Assembly: GCA_050013835.1 (NCBI GenBank)
Contig: JBEKEM010000008.1
Span: 82,040 to 146,039, forward strand
Origin: Bog-793 sp050013835
GTDB lineage: Bacteria > Actinomycetota > Acidimicrobiia > Acidimicrobiales > Bog-793
DNA length: 64,000 bases
Direction: 5' to 3'
Part shown: positions 18,360 through 27,462 of the stretch, one piece after another
Position numbering within the stretch: the first letter of the stretch is position 1
How the letters are laid out: each line of letters starts with the position of its first letter
Program-made: the position numbers and the translations under genes
Notes under the pieces: generated by a model
Told to the model about the DNA's origin: nothing
Seen by the model: the letters and a program-made list of their open reading frames with translations, nothing else
Databases searched by the model: none

Positions 18360-20627
18360 TCATCCTCCGCCCTTCCGCAAGGGAGCCGAGGCTCCGCGCA
18401 CCTCCGTCGCGCCGACGGCCATCGAGTAGTCGTCGAGGACGTCGCCCACCGCTTCGAGCAAGAGCGCCCTCGGAGCCGGTTCGACGGTTCCGTCCCCAAC
18501 CCGCTTGTCCAGCCTGGGAAGGAACTGGCTGATCAACGGCTCTGGAATTGGCACTTCGCTCAGCGCTTGCAAGAGGCGCTGCACGGCCTCTTGCGCGGTC
18601 GGAGACGACCAGTAGTAGCGGATACGGTCGCTGTAGCTGAAGTGGCGAAGCAGGCGCTGATGTTCCGGGGTCCCGCCGTAGTACGACCGCCAGTAGCCGG
18701 GGTTCGCCAGCATCTCGTCTTCCATCACCGCCATTAGCGAGTGCGCGGACCAGGTGGGGTCTAGGGCAGACGCGATCCCGTCGAGCCCGTACAGAGCTTC
18801 ACGCAGGGCGAAGGTCAAGGCCGGGCCGACTTTCAAGATCGCGAAGCCGTCACGCACCAACTTGGCGAGGCTGTCAACCGGTTGGTAGTCGGTGGAGTGC
18901 GCCTCGAACACGAGCTCAGGCATCCCGCCCAGCGCCGCGCTCAGGCCGACCGCGAGCTCCGGCCGATAGACCACGGCCTTGCTGTCGTCGAACTCGACCC
19001 CGGGCTGCACCACGAGCGCGAGCACCGCCTCGAACGCCCCCTCTGCTCCCGCTGCGGCGAAGGCGAGCCGGTGCGCCTCCAGTGTGGCAGCGACGGCTTC
19101 GGGTCGTGTCACCTCAAGTTGTTCGATCTCCTCCGCTGCCCCTCCGGGAACCGGCACCTCGGTGCCAATGACGTATCCGGGGGTCGTGCCCGCCTTCCTC
19201 GCCGCAGTCTCGGCCACGACCGCGAGTCGAGCGGCGCGCCCCGCCGTGACCGCATCAGGAAGGTGGTCTGGCTCTCCCTGACATCCCATAGACGTGTCGA
19301 GATGGATCTTCTCGTACCCCGCGGCGACGTAGGCGCCGACCATCTCCTCGGCTTCTGCAAGCGCGGCCTCCGCGGGCAGGTGCCGCCACGGGTTCGGACC
19401 GAGGTGGTCACCGCCGAGGATGATCTGTTGGCGCGCGAAGCCAACCCCGTCAGCGATGCGGTACACGAGGTCACGGAACCCTGCCGGGTCCATGCCCGTA
19501 TAGCCCCCTCGGTGATTCACCTGGTTGCAGGTCGCCTCGATGAGCACCGGAGCCCCCGGGGCGGCATGACGAAAAGCCGCCTCGAGCACCATCGGATGTG
19601 CGGAGCAGACCGAGGCGATCCCAGCTGGCTCCGCGCCGTGACCTCCGTCGTGCCTCGACGCGAACGTGACCAGGCGCTTGCCCCGACCACGCGTGGCTCC
19701 AGCGCGCAGGGCATCGAGCTGGGCGAAGGTCGAGGTACCTTCCATTGGTCCCTTGATCCCCACCACGCGTGCACCTGTGGCGTTCGCGTAATCGAGGCTC
19801 TCCTCAACGCTCCTACCCTGCAGACGACAGGTGATGAAGGTGGCATCGAAGCAGTCCCCCGCCCCGGTCGGATCAACCTCTGCCACGGAGTACCCGGGCG
19901 CATCCCGACTGCCGTCGGCGTCGTGGTAACTCGCACCTCGGGCCCCGTTCTTCACGACCACTTCCTTGACACCCAGGCCGAGAATCTCGGCGATGGCCTC
20001 CTGTGGCGTGTCAGCCTCCGTGAGAAGCGTCAGCTCGTCGCCGCTAGGCAGGAAGATCTCACATGATGCCAAGAAACCCTTGAGGGCAGCGCGCACCCAC
20101 GGCTCCCCGATCACCTCTTTGCGGATGTTCGGGTCGAACGAGACGGAACCGCCGTTGCCTTTCACAAGCTCGATCGCTCTCGTCATCATCTCCACGACCT
20201 GGGGAGACGAGGCCGATGCGCCCGAGACGTGAAAATGTCCGCACTCCGCTAGCAACTCAGAGGCAGCATCAGTCCAGCGCAGCTGCCCGCAGGCGCTGTG
20301 CTTGATGTTGAACACGAAGTCGCGATCTCCGCTGTCCCGATACCGGACAAAGGCACTGCCTGTCACGTACTCAGACTGAATCTCGATGGCGCTCACGTCG
20401 ACGCCGTCGTGGGCAAGGCGATCGAGGTTCACCCTGCCGAAGTCGTCGTCACCGACGCAGCTGATGATGCCGCAGGGTTGGCCGAGCTTGGCAACCTGGT
20501 CGATGAATATTGCTGGGGCTCCGCTCGGGAATGGTCCGAGAAGGTGCACTGGCGCTCGGAATCCCTGCCCGCGCTCTTCGGCCATGATCTCGACCAGGAT
20601 CTCTCCGATGGTCACGACTCGGCGCAC
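18360..20627 (-). CDS. Fused PfkB sugar kinase and GatZ/KbaZ-type protein
   Basis: 755 residues. Residues 1-310 are a PfkB/ribokinase kinase: GEILVEIM near the start, two conserved Gly-rich strands and PTGAGDCF with catalytic Asp 258. Residues 329-745 are a full GatZ/KbaZ domain: GIASVCSAHPMVLEAAF, ATCNQVNHRGGYTGM, ILGGDHLGPNPW, KIHLDTSMGC, VIGTEVPVPGGA, VVQPGVEFDD, AHSTDYQ and FAILKVGPALTFALREA. GatZ proteins were first described as non-catalytic aldolase subunits, and members have since been reported as tagatose-6-phosphate 4-epimerases. One polypeptide could phosphorylate tagatose and epimerise it to fructose 6-phosphate. Start is GTG with AGGAG 7 nt upstream. Heads the operon with the dehydrogenase. 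Confidence 0.92.
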   Translation of the reverse strand: MRRVVTIGEILVEIMAEERGQGFRAPVHLLGPFPSGAPAIFIDQVAKLGQPCGIISCVGDDDFGRVNLDRLAHDGVDVSAIEIQSEYVTGSAFVRYRDSGDRDFVFNIKHSACGQLRWTDAASELLAECGHFHVSGASASSPQVVEMMTRAIELVKGNGGSVSFDPNIRKEVIGEPWVRAALKGFLASCEIFLPSGDELTLLTEADTPQEAIAEILGLGVKEVVVKNGARGASYHDADGSRDAPGYSVAEVDPTGAGDCFDATFITCRLQGRSVEESLDYANATGARVVGIKGPMEGTSTFAQLDALRAGATRGRGKRLVTFASRHDGGHGAEPAGIASVCSAHPMVLEAAFRHAAPGAPVLIEATCNQVNHRGGYTGMDPAGFRDLVYRIADGVGFARQQIILGGDHLGPNPWRHLPAEAALAEAEEMVGAYVAAGYEKIHLDTSMGCQGEPDHLPDAVTAGRAARLAVVAETAARKAGTTPGYVIGTEVPVPGGAAEEIEQLEVTRPEAVAATLEAHRLAFAAAGAEGAFEAVLALVVQPGVEFDDSKAVVYRPELAVGLSAALGGMPELVFEAHSTDYQPVDSLAKLVRDGFAILKVGPALTFALREALYGLDGIASALDPTWSAHSLMAVMEDEMLANPGYWRSYYGGTPEHQRLLRHFSYSDRIRYYWSSPTAQEAVQRLLQALSEVPIPEPLISQFLPRLDKRVGDGTVEPAPRALLLEAVGDVLDDYSMAVGATEVRGASAPLRKGGG

Positions 20628-21171
20628 GTGTCAACTCCTTTCGCAGGAGCAAGTGGGGCGGACCCCGGGGATGGAATACGTACTTTCAGTCGAGCGTCCC
20701 GAGTGTCCGATGGTCATGTTGGTACTGCCCGCTTCACGCCCGAGCCCAAACCACAGTGACCCTCCCAGCCAGTCAGGGGCCTTCACAGGACTTCGAGACC
20801 TGTGAGACGGCCGGACGAGACACTTGCGCCTCAGGTCTTCCGGCCATCAGGCGCCGGGGCCCATGTCTGCGCGGCAAGCCAGAGCGTGGGCAATTGTGTG
20901 CATTGCCCCACGCGAGTGTCAAGCGGACTCATCTGGCTCGAGCAACCCGCAACGAAGCGACTCACAACGGGCGAGGAAGCTGTTCTCGACCTGGGCCCTG
21001 CGCGGAGGAGCACTGGCACCAGTTCCAGCGGCCCCGTCGGCAGATGGGCCTGGCAGCGATTAAGAGCATGGCGACATGAACCGCACTTATCCGCGTGGAG
21101 ACTCTTGCCTATGAACCTAAGCCAAGGGCGACGGCAACCGTAGAAGTCCCATCGAGCACCTCCGCTGAGCG
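20628..21171. other. Intergenic region
   Basis: Carries the promoter for the kinase-GatZ gene on the minus strand. I found no gene. Unlike most other copies, the propeller gene to the right has no downstream hairpin here. Confidence 0.45.
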
Positions 21172-22035
21172 TCAGACCGCGGCTCCCGCCAAGCCGATCA
21201 CTGGGCCATTCTTCGCGTCACTCGCGACGGCCACCACTCTGTATGCGGAGGACTCTTGCGTCCATGTCGCCCCGGTCATGCTGCCTTCCTTGGCGTAGTC
21301 GTTGTCACCGGCCACCACAGCGATGAGGGGACCATTCGTGGGGTCACTCGCGACGGACACCTCAGTGGCGGTGTTGTATTCGTCGAGCCACGTCGCGCCG
21401 GTCATGCTGCCTTCCTTGGCGTACAGGCTTCCACCGGCCACCACGGCAATGAGGGGACCGTTCGTGGGGTCACTCGCGACGGCGACTTGGCTAGCGGTGT
21501 TGTACTCGTCAAGCCACGCCGCCGTCAGGCTGCCTTCCTTGGCGTACACGGTGCCGTCATTGAGCACGGCGATGAGGGGACCGTTCGTGGCGTCGCTCGC
21601 CACGGACACCGCCGGAGAACTGGCCCCGGTGTATTCCGTCGTGAATGCCGCGGTCAGACTGCCTTCCTTGGCGTACACGTTCCCGGCCGTTGTCAACACG
21701 ACGATCAGGGGACCATTCTTGGGATCACTCGCGACGGACACCGCAGTGGCCGCGTCGCTGGCCCCGCTGTACTCCTCGACCCACGGCGCCGTCAGGCTGC
21801 CTTGCTTGGCCCACACGTTCCCGCTGGCGTCGATCACGGCGATCAGGGGACCGTTCGTGGCATCGCTCGCGACCGACACCCCGTAGGCGGTGAACTCCTC
21901 CGTCCATGGCGCGGTCAGACTGCCTTCTTTCGCGACGGCAACATTGGGGACAAGGGCCTGGGCGCTTGATAGCGGAAGCCATGCGCTGCCGAGAAGGACG
22001 AGGACGAGGACGTAAAACCAGCGCCGTACATTCAC
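21172..22035 (-). CDS. Secreted beta-propeller-like repeat protein, subfamily A copy 1
   Basis: 287 residues from GTG 22035 (an ATG at 22059 is possible). A signal peptide (WFYVLVLVLLGSAWLPLSSAQA) is followed by six ~41-residue repeats of the form VASDxTNGPLIAVxxxxG-xVYAKEGSLTAxWxxEYxxA. The short repeat with Gly-x-Val-Tyr and an invariant Trp looks like tectonin-type beta-propeller blades; no enzyme motif is seen. It is nearly the same as the gene at 53364-54353 over its central repeats, and about 100 bp upstream is shared too. The ribosome site is weakened compared with that paralogue (GCGAG for GGAG). Ligand unknown. Confidence 0.85.
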   Translation of the reverse strand: MNVRRWFYVLVLVLLGSAWLPLSSAQALVPNVAVAKEGSLTAPWTEEFTAYGVSVASDATNGPLIAVIDASGNVWAKQGSLTAPWVEEYSGASDAATAVSVASDPKNGPLIVVLTTAGNVYAKEGSLTAAFTTEYTGASSPAVSVASDATNGPLIAVLNDGTVYAKEGSLTAAWLDEYNTASQVAVASDPTNGPLIAVVAGGSLYAKEGSMTGATWLDEYNTATEVSVASDPTNGPLIAVVAGDNDYAKEGSMTGATWTQESSAYRVVAVASDAKNGPVIGLAGAAV

Positions 22036-22366
22036 GTCAGTCTCGCTAAGCAATGTCATCATCGGGACAGTTGACTACGAGCTTGATAAGCGACACATGG
22101 CGATGATCTTTCGTGCGATCCTCTGCTCTCCCACGTCGGCCCAGGAATCGCTGATTTCGGTATGACCCGTGAACGTCGAAGCGACCGCGCCATTATCTCG
22201 CCCACCCAGACAGTCGAACGCAGGCGACATGGTATCGAATTGCGTTAACGGGCGAGGTGTCGACCAGCAGATGACAAACGGGCGATTTGTATCTTGACGT
22301 ACCCGGGCCGGGGCGACGCCTGAGATGTCGCCGCCAGCAGTTATGAAGGCTTGCGCGCTCAGGCGG

Positions 22367-22460
22367 TCAACGCGACAGCCTTGGCGAACCTCTGAGATGG
22401 TGTCATCCACCCGAGCGTCTGTCGAGGTCTGTTGTTGAGGGAACGGGCGATGGCTTGCAA
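22367..22460 (-). pseudogene. IS30-family transposase C-terminal fragment
   Basis: The minus strand reads LQAIARSLNNRPRQTLGWMT, then PSQRFAKAVALTA and a stop, the standard IS30 C-terminus (LNxRPRKTLGWxTP). It is cut off 15 bp before the PIN-domain gene. Confidence 0.85.
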
Positions 22461-22474
22461 ACTACGATTGCACC

Positions 22475-22888
22475 GTGACTCGCTTTGCGATAGACGCCCC
22501 GGCGCTGTTGGCGATCGCTGGGAGTGGCCGGAGCGTTATCCCGACTCATCAATTGGTCGCACCGAACTCCATCCGTTCCGACGCGATGGATCTGCTGTTG
22601 CTGCGCGTGCGAGGTGGCGAGCTGAGCGAGGACGCCGCGCTCGATCTCCACGAGCGGATCACGGAGGTGAGAATGCGGCTACTCGGGGACCGGGTCTCAC
22701 GGCGCACTGCTTGGCGGATCGCTCGCGATCACGACGTCGCGACTATGCACGAAGCCGAATACCTCGCAGTCGCGAAGCTGCAAGCCGACGCGTTGATCGC
22801 CATTGATCCCAAGCTTGCGGCAATCGCAGCTGGCGTCGTGCCCCTCGCCGCACTGACAGACGTGCTTTCGGACGAATCCGGCACATGA
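22475..22888 (+). CDS. PIN-domain protein, VapC-toxin-like
   Basis: 137 residues. N-terminal strand with acidic residue (FAIDAPALLAIAG), central helices, and EAEYLAVAKLQADALIAIDP, the pattern of PIN nucleases in which two to four acidic residues bind a metal. GTG start at 22475. No VapB-type antitoxin gene is visible; the upstream neighbour is a broken IS30 end and the downstream one a decayed ISL3. It could be an orphan toxin, an inactive relic, or regulated in trans. Confidence 0.7.
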   Translation: MTRFAIDAPALLAIAGSGRSVIPTHQLVAPNSIRSDAMDLLLLRVRGGELSEDAALDLHERITEVRMRLLGDRVSRRTAWRIARDHDVATMHEAEYLAVAKLQADALIAIDPKLAAIAAGVVPLAALTDVLSDESGT

Positions 22889-22892
22889 GTCT

Positions 22893-23398
22893 TCTGTACC
22901 GCGGTGTGATCGTCGAGAGCAGGGTCCAGTTGGGTCTCCCCACATAGAGCAGTGAGCGGACGCGGTAGTTCCTAAAGCTCGTGAAGCCGCAGGCCGCGCG
23001 CTTCACCCGCTTGATTAAGTTGTTCGCCGCCTCGGTCGGACCGTTGGCGACCCGTGCTCGATGCCACGCGGCGATCTGGCGCATCCAGCGCCGGAGCGTC
23101 CTGCCGAGCGAGCGGACCGCGATCGGGTTGTCTGAATCGCCATCTCCGCGGCGAGGCGTTCCACCTACTCGAGGGCGAGCGCGGCGTTGAGGTGCGCGTC
23201 AAGCTCGCGCACCGCCTCCTTCGCGTGCACGGCAGTGGTCACCCCACCCTCCGGATCGCCCGCACGCAAGAGGCCGAGCAGCTTCTCCCGACCGTGCTCC
23301 TCGAGGCGATTCGGCGGTGACAGCGACCCTACAGCCAGAAGCGACGCGTTCGCAGAGCTGGCGACGGCCCTCCTCGGCAAGGGGGCATAAGGGCGCAT
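22893..23398 (-). pseudogene. ISL3-family transposase, C-terminal remnant
   Basis: In two minus-strand frames: LEEHGREKLLGLLRAGDPEG and AVHAKEAVRELDAHLNAALA, then QIAAWHRARVANGPTEAANN, LIKRVKRAACGFTSFRNYRV and YVGRPNWTLLSTITP. These are the C-terminal blocks of ISL3 (IS204/IS1001/IS1165) DDE transposases. At least one frameshift separates them and the N-terminal half is missing. Confidence 0.85.
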
Positions 23399-23511
23399 TC
23401 AGGCCCCCGTTGGCTCGTGTGGGTGGATGGAACGCCCCACACTGCCTTCGGAGACTCGCTTCGTCCACGTCCGACGAGCGTCAACAAAGTCCGTGAATAG
23501 AGCATCTAGGA

Positions 23512-24114
23512 GTGGCTAGCGAGCTTGGGCCCTCGTGGACGAAAATGGAACGCGTGAATGACCAACCCGCACGATGGAGCCGGGCAGCAATCTACGCCGA
23601 CATGTGGGCTGACCCGGAGGACGACCCCCGCAGTAGCAAAGGAGTCGGTCCGGACGGCGAACTTGCGACGCTACAGGACTATCTGACGCACTACCGGATG
23701 ACCATGCGGATGAAGTGCGAGGGCCTGGATGCGGAGCAACTGGCCCGTCGGTCAGTTCCGCCGTCGACGATGTCGCTGCTGGGCCTGCTTCGGCACCTCG
23801 CCGAGGTGGAACGGGACTGGCGCAACTGGATAAGCGACGGTGATCCGCTGCCGAAGCTGTACGGCGAGGGCGATGCGGACTTCGACGGAGCCATCGCCGA
23901 GCATGTCGAGGTCGACGCTGCGTACTCCGCTCTGGCGCGCGAACAGGCCGCGACCGACGCCGCGCTGGCCGAGCACCCGGATCTGAGCGAGCGTCTGGGG
24001 AAGAACGGGATCGCAGTTCGGGAGCTGATGGTACACAGGATCGAGGAGTATGCCCGACACTGCGGGCACGCCGACCTGTTGCGCGAGTGCATCGACGGAA
24101 GGGTTGGCCAGTGA
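23512..24114 (+). CDS. DinB-like (DUF664) four-helix protein
   Basis: 200 residues. The pattern LLRHLAEVERDWRNW (first metal-binding His region) and VRELMVHRIEEYARHCGHADLLRE near the end are diagnostic of DinB/DUF664 metal-binding bundles, often thiol-dependent transferases or stress proteins. GTG 23512 gives the full frame; ATG 23545 is an equally plausible start. Function beyond the fold is unknown. Confidence 0.85.
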   Translation: MASELGPSWTKMERVNDQPARWSRAAIYADMWADPEDDPRSSKGVGPDGELATLQDYLTHYRMTMRMKCEGLDAEQLARRSVPPSTMSLLGLLRHLAEVERDWRNWISDGDPLPKLYGEGDADFDGAIAEHVEVDAAYSALAREQAATDAALAEHPDLSERLGKNGIAVRELMVHRIEEYARHCGHADLLRECIDGRVGQ

Positions 24115-24294
24115 AGAGGGCCGGGGGTTGAATCGCTCGTCGGAGCAAAGGTGACCTCCCCATTCCACGCACTGAGATCACAATTGCCGTCTCACAGCCG
24201 AAGAGGCCTCTATCTCGCGCGCCGGTCGCCCGCCCGAGCCAGTGACCGAGGTCGCCAAAGAGGTCGCCAATAGTCCCTGAACTGGGAGATCTTC
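24115..24294. repeat. Degenerate left half of the tRNA-3' repeat element
   Basis: Contains the block beginning GTGACCTCCCCATTCCACGC and ending in TCGCCAATAGTCCCTGAACTG that precedes tRNA-like ends elsewhere (29929, 43830, 52550, 59000, 63348). Here it is more diverged. Confidence 0.6.
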
Positions 24295-24520
24295 GGTGGA
24301 GGTGAGCGGACTCGAACCGCCGACTTCCAAGTTGCGAGAACGGATCGTCGCAACCCTGTGAACAGGACTTACGCGAATTCGCCGCTTCTCGCTTGCGGCA
24401 GCACGCGGCAGAATCCGGAATCTCAGACGCGCCCGTGACGCGCCCGGAGCGGAGGGTCCCTCCATCCGGGTCAAGTCACCCGACCGACTCACATCGGATA
24501 TGCCGCCCCGAACCGTCGAT
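24295..24520 (-). repeat. tRNA-3' repeat element, copy R1 (diverged)
   Basis: On the minus strand it ends with a tRNA T-arm and acceptor 3' strand: GGCGG-TTCGAGT-CCGCT, then CACCTCCACC, preceded by GGAAGTC as variable loop. This is about the last 39 nt of a tRNA, without D-arm or anticodon arm. It is followed by GTTGCGA/TCGCAAC and CCTGT-GA-ACAGG inverted repeats, a 10-bp GCGGCAGCAC-type tandem run and CGCGCCCG-rich DNA. This copy is the most diverged. All copies in the window have the same orientation. Confidence 0.8.
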
Positions 24521-24730
24521 CTGGCGTGGCTGACCCAATTGATGAGTTCGTTGTCGCCAAGGCCCGAAGGGCCGTTCTGTGCTTACGAGCTAAGCAGGGC
24601 TCAGGGGCCTTCTGGTGACTCATCGGTTGGTGCTAGCCGGCGACCACTTCCCAGACGGCATCGCGGCGACCTCTTGGGCGCACCGAGGGCGGTGAGCTCG
24701 GCAGTCAGCTCGTCGTGGCAGAGTTGAGTC

Positions 24731-25381
24731 ATGGAGAGACTCTGCAACCAGCAGATCCTCGATGCAGGTCTCGCCGACTGGCGCAAGCTGGCTCAGGCGC
24801 TGCACGCTCGCTATTCGATCCCAAACTACGTCGTGGCAACGGCGTTCGCCGCTGCTGTGGCAGAGATCGCGGAGGCCGAGAATCACCACCCCGACCTGAA
24901 GCTGACCTACGGCGTCGTCGACGTCTCGCTTTGCACCCATGAGGACGGCCTGTGGGTCACCCAGAAGGACGTCGACATGGCCAAGAGGATCAGCAAAATC
25001 GCCCGCGAGCACGGTCTCGAGCCCGAGCCCGGCGCGGTGACTCAGCTCGAGATCGCGCTGGACACCGCGCACGAAGATGACATCGGCCGCTTCTGGTCGG
25101 TTCTGCTCACCGGAAGCCCGGACAACAAGATCTACGACTCGGTCTTCGACCCCACCGCCCGGGTCCCAAGTCTCTGGTTCCAGGGCACCGACGACCACGA
25201 GACCCCCCGCCAGCGCTGGCACTTCGACCTGTGGCTGGCGCCCGAGGTGGCCGAAGGTCGAATCGCTGGCGCCGTGGCCGCTGGCGGGTCCGTCGTCGAC
25301 GACTCTGCAGCACCGTCCTTCACCGTTCTCGCCGATCCCGACGGCAACCGGGTCTGCGTCTGCACCGCAACAGGACGCTGA
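24731..25381 (+). CDS. Pterin-4a-carbinolamine dehydratase fused to glyoxalase-like domain
   Basis: 216 residues. Residues 1-100 match pterin-4a-carbinolamine dehydratase (PhhB/DCoH): NYVVATAFAAAVAEIAEAENHHPDLKL-type core with the active-site His pair and later LTYGVVDVSL. Residues 105-216 are a VOC/glyoxalase_6 domain (LEIALDTAHEDDIGRFWSVL; RWHFDLWLAPE; VLADPDGNRVCVC). This fusion occurs in actinobacteria; its role outside pterin recycling is not established. Start ATG 24731. Confidence 0.88.
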   Translation: MERLCNQQILDAGLADWRKLAQALHARYSIPNYVVATAFAAAVAEIAEAENHHPDLKLTYGVVDVSLCTHEDGLWVTQKDVDMAKRISKIAREHGLEPEPGAVTQLEIALDTAHEDDIGRFWSVLLTGSPDNKIYDSVFDPTARVPSLWFQGTDDHETPRQRWHFDLWLAPEVAEGRIAGAVAAGGSVVDDSAAPSFTVLADPDGNRVCVCTATGR

Positions 25382-25402
25382 CGGTCGGCAATATCGGTAC
25401 AG

Positions 25403-25500
25403 GTGCAGCCCGCGACCGCGGATCGATGGGATGACCTCGTCACCGTCTTCGGGCGGCGCGGCGAGAACCCTTCGTGCTGCTGGTGTCAGCGCTTCCTTAG
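25403..25500 (+). pseudogene. GNAT acetyltransferase N-terminal fragment
   Basis: VQPATADRWDDLVTVFGRRG, then ENPSCCWCQRFL, is the recognisable N-terminus of a family of actinobacterial GNAT proteins. Similarity stops after SSRETPA and IS21 DNA follows. Confidence 0.65.
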
Positions 25501-25599
25501 CTCTCGCGAAACGCCGGCATGGGCGACACGCCAGTCGATTGCGCGCCTACCCCCTCAGCTGCAAGAGCTGATCGAAAATCCGAATACCCGACCATCCCT

Positions 25600-25990
25600 G
25601 GTCTTGCTCGGTCAAGTCGTCAGGCTTCTCGCCTGGAGCTGGGCTACGTCCCCGCCTCCAAGGTCGATGCTGAGTTGCTCTTCGACGTCCTCTCGACCGC
25701 CCACGAGCGCACGAGCCTGGTCGTCACGGGCAATCTCCCCTTCGAGCCCTGGACAGAGGTCTTCGGCTCCGAGCGCCTCACCGGGGCGACGCTTGACCGG
25801 CTCTACCACCGCTGCAACATCATCGAGACCAAGGGCGAGAGCTACCGGCTCCAAGATGCCAGGGCCCGATCTCGACGAGCCAAGCCACCAGTCGATCCCT
25901 GGGGCAACCAGCCTGTGGACCAAGCTCCAATCACCAAGTAGCTTCGAACCCATAGTGCCCCGATATTCGACCGGCGCGCGCTCCTGTGCT
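25600..25990 (+). pseudogene. istB: IS21 remnant: istB C-terminus plus right end
   Basis: LELGYVPASKVDAELLFDVL, TSLVVTGNLPFEPWTEVFGS and LDRLYHRCNIIETKGESYRL are the last ~85 residues of the IstB AAA+ helper ATPase, lacking the Walker motifs. The 3' flank (GTGGACCAAGCTCCAATCAC on to GACCGGCGCGCGCTCCTG) recurs inverted at 53066-53150 and, more diverged, at 50560-50650, so it is the element's right end. Confidence 0.85.
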
Positions 25991-26059
25991 GGATCAGCAA
26001 TCACACCTGGCTCGAAGCGTTCGGTCGTCGGCCTCGCGCGCGCTTCTCATCCCGGACCA

Positions 26060-26938
26060 GTGGTCGCGGTAAGTGCGGCTGCCGTCGGCTATGCACTCGC
26101 GATCGGGTGTACCCGTCGGGAGGCGATTCGGGTAGGCCTCGCGGTGTCCTCGGGCCAGCTCGCGATTGGATGGCAAAACGATTGGACCGATGCACTACGT
26201 GACCAGCTCGCAGGGCGACGGGACAAGCCGATCGCGAACGGCGAGGTCACCAGGAGTCTCGTCGGAACTGCCTCGGTGCTTGCAGGGATTTGTTGTGTCC
26301 CGGCATCGCTTGCAAACGGGCGAACGGGCGGCCTGACACACCTCGCAGCCGTGCTCAGCGCTGCCTCCTACAACGCCGGCCTCAAGTCCACGCCGGCCTC
26401 TTTTGTCCCGTACGCTCTCTCCTTCTCACTGCTTCCCGTCTTCGTTCAGCTAAGCCGAGAAGACGCCTCCCTCCCACCGCCGTGGGCGCCAGTAGCGGCC
26501 GGAACCCTCGGAGTCGCCGCGCACCTATTGAACGTCCTGCCTGACCGTGAGCTTGACCGCTCTCTCGGGGTCCTCGGTCTGCCTCAGCGTCTCAGCCGCG
26601 CGAAGAGTCTTGCGCTTGCTGGAGGACTCCTCGTGCTTTCTTCCGGGCTGGTCAGCTTCGCGCCTCGTCGTCCAGACGACATGGGCACGCTCAGCTTCGT
26701 GGCATCGCTCGCCCTCGGCGGGGCTGCAGTGCACGCCGGCCACGCTCGCGACGACCGCAGGGCCCTTCGTTTCGTGCTGGCGCTCGCGCTCTTGGACGTT
26801 GCGCAGCTCCTCATATTCTCGGTTCGCTCTCGTCGCCGCGCGGCAGTTCTCAGAGATGCTGGAGCGGGCCATGAAGGCCTGCGACAACCGCTCGCTCACC
26901 GCAGCCGAGGTCCTTGCGGAGCTGGTGCAACTCGTTAA
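26060..26938 (+). CDS. UbiA-family prenyltransferase, 5' end altered
   Basis: Multi-spanning membrane protein transferring prenyl groups. First Asp-rich motif NDWTDALRDQLAGRRDKPIA and second NVLPDRELDRSLG are diagnostic of UbiA. Similarity begins at RASHPGPVVAV (about 26036), but no ATG/GTG lies ahead of it except inside the IS21 remnant with which the frame is fused; GTG 26060 is the first usable start and would trim the N-terminus. The last ~30 codons overlap the hsdR remnant in another frame, so the natural stop may also be lost. Possibly a compromised gene. Confidence 0.7.
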   Translation: MVAVSAAAVGYALAIGCTRREAIRVGLAVSSGQLAIGWQNDWTDALRDQLAGRRDKPIANGEVTRSLVGTASVLAGICCVPASLANGRTGGLTHLAAVLSAASYNAGLKSTPASFVPYALSFSLLPVFVQLSREDASLPPPWAPVAAGTLGVAAHLLNVLPDRELDRSLGVLGLPQRLSRAKSLALAGGLLVLSSGLVSFAPRRPDDMGTLSFVASLALGGAAVHAGHARDDRRALRFVLALALLDVAQLLIFSVRSRRRAAVLRDAGAGHEGLRQPLAHRSRGPCGAGATR

Positions 26939-27120
26939 GGAGATGAAAATCGAACACGAGCGAGGGGCCACCCTCGGTCTTCGTGACGGCGAGCTCGCCT
27001 TCTGCGACGCCGTGTGCCAGAACGACCCAGCCGTCATGGAGCTGGGCAACGACGTGTCAAAGCAGATTGCTCACGAGCCGGTCACGGTCGTCCGTGAGCA
27101 TGCGACGATCGAAGGTGCCG
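26838..27120 (+). pseudogene. hsdR: Type I restriction HsdR C-terminal remnant
   Basis: One frame reads FSEMLERAMKACDNRSLTAA, EVLAELVQLVKEMK, LGLRDGELAFCDAV and LGNDVSKQIAHEP...VREHATIEG. This is the C-terminal helical domain of HsdR. No other hsd sequence is present. Confidence 0.75.
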
Positions 27121-27157
27121 CAGGCTTCCCGGGTAGCCTCTGAGCTGGGAGTTCTTC

Positions 27158-27420
27158 GGTGGAGGTGAGCGGACTCGAACCGCTGACTTCCACGTTGCGA
27201 AAATGGATCGTCGCAACCCTGTCAACAGGACTTACGCGGATTCACCGCTTCTCACTTGCGACAGCACGCGCCACCACGCGGCAGCACGCGGCACCACGCG
27301 GAAGCACGCGGAATTTCAGACGCGCCCGTTCGCGCCCGTGGAGCGCGGGGAACGGGGGTCAACTCATCCGAGTCAAGAACCCGACCGACTTGCCCTGACG
27401 ATCCCGCGCCGAACCGGCAT
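27158..27420 (-). repeat. tRNA-3' repeat element, copy R2
   Basis: Same structure as R1: minus-strand tRNA T-arm/acceptor end, the GTTGCGA...TCGCAAC hairpin, a 10-bp tandem run (GCGGCAGCAC variants), then CGCGCCCG-rich sequence ending near CGAACCGGCAT. Sits right after the hsdR remnant. Confidence 0.85.
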
Positions 27421-27462
27421 TCCTGGGCGCCCTTGATCAGAAAAGGGCCATAGTCTTGCCCG

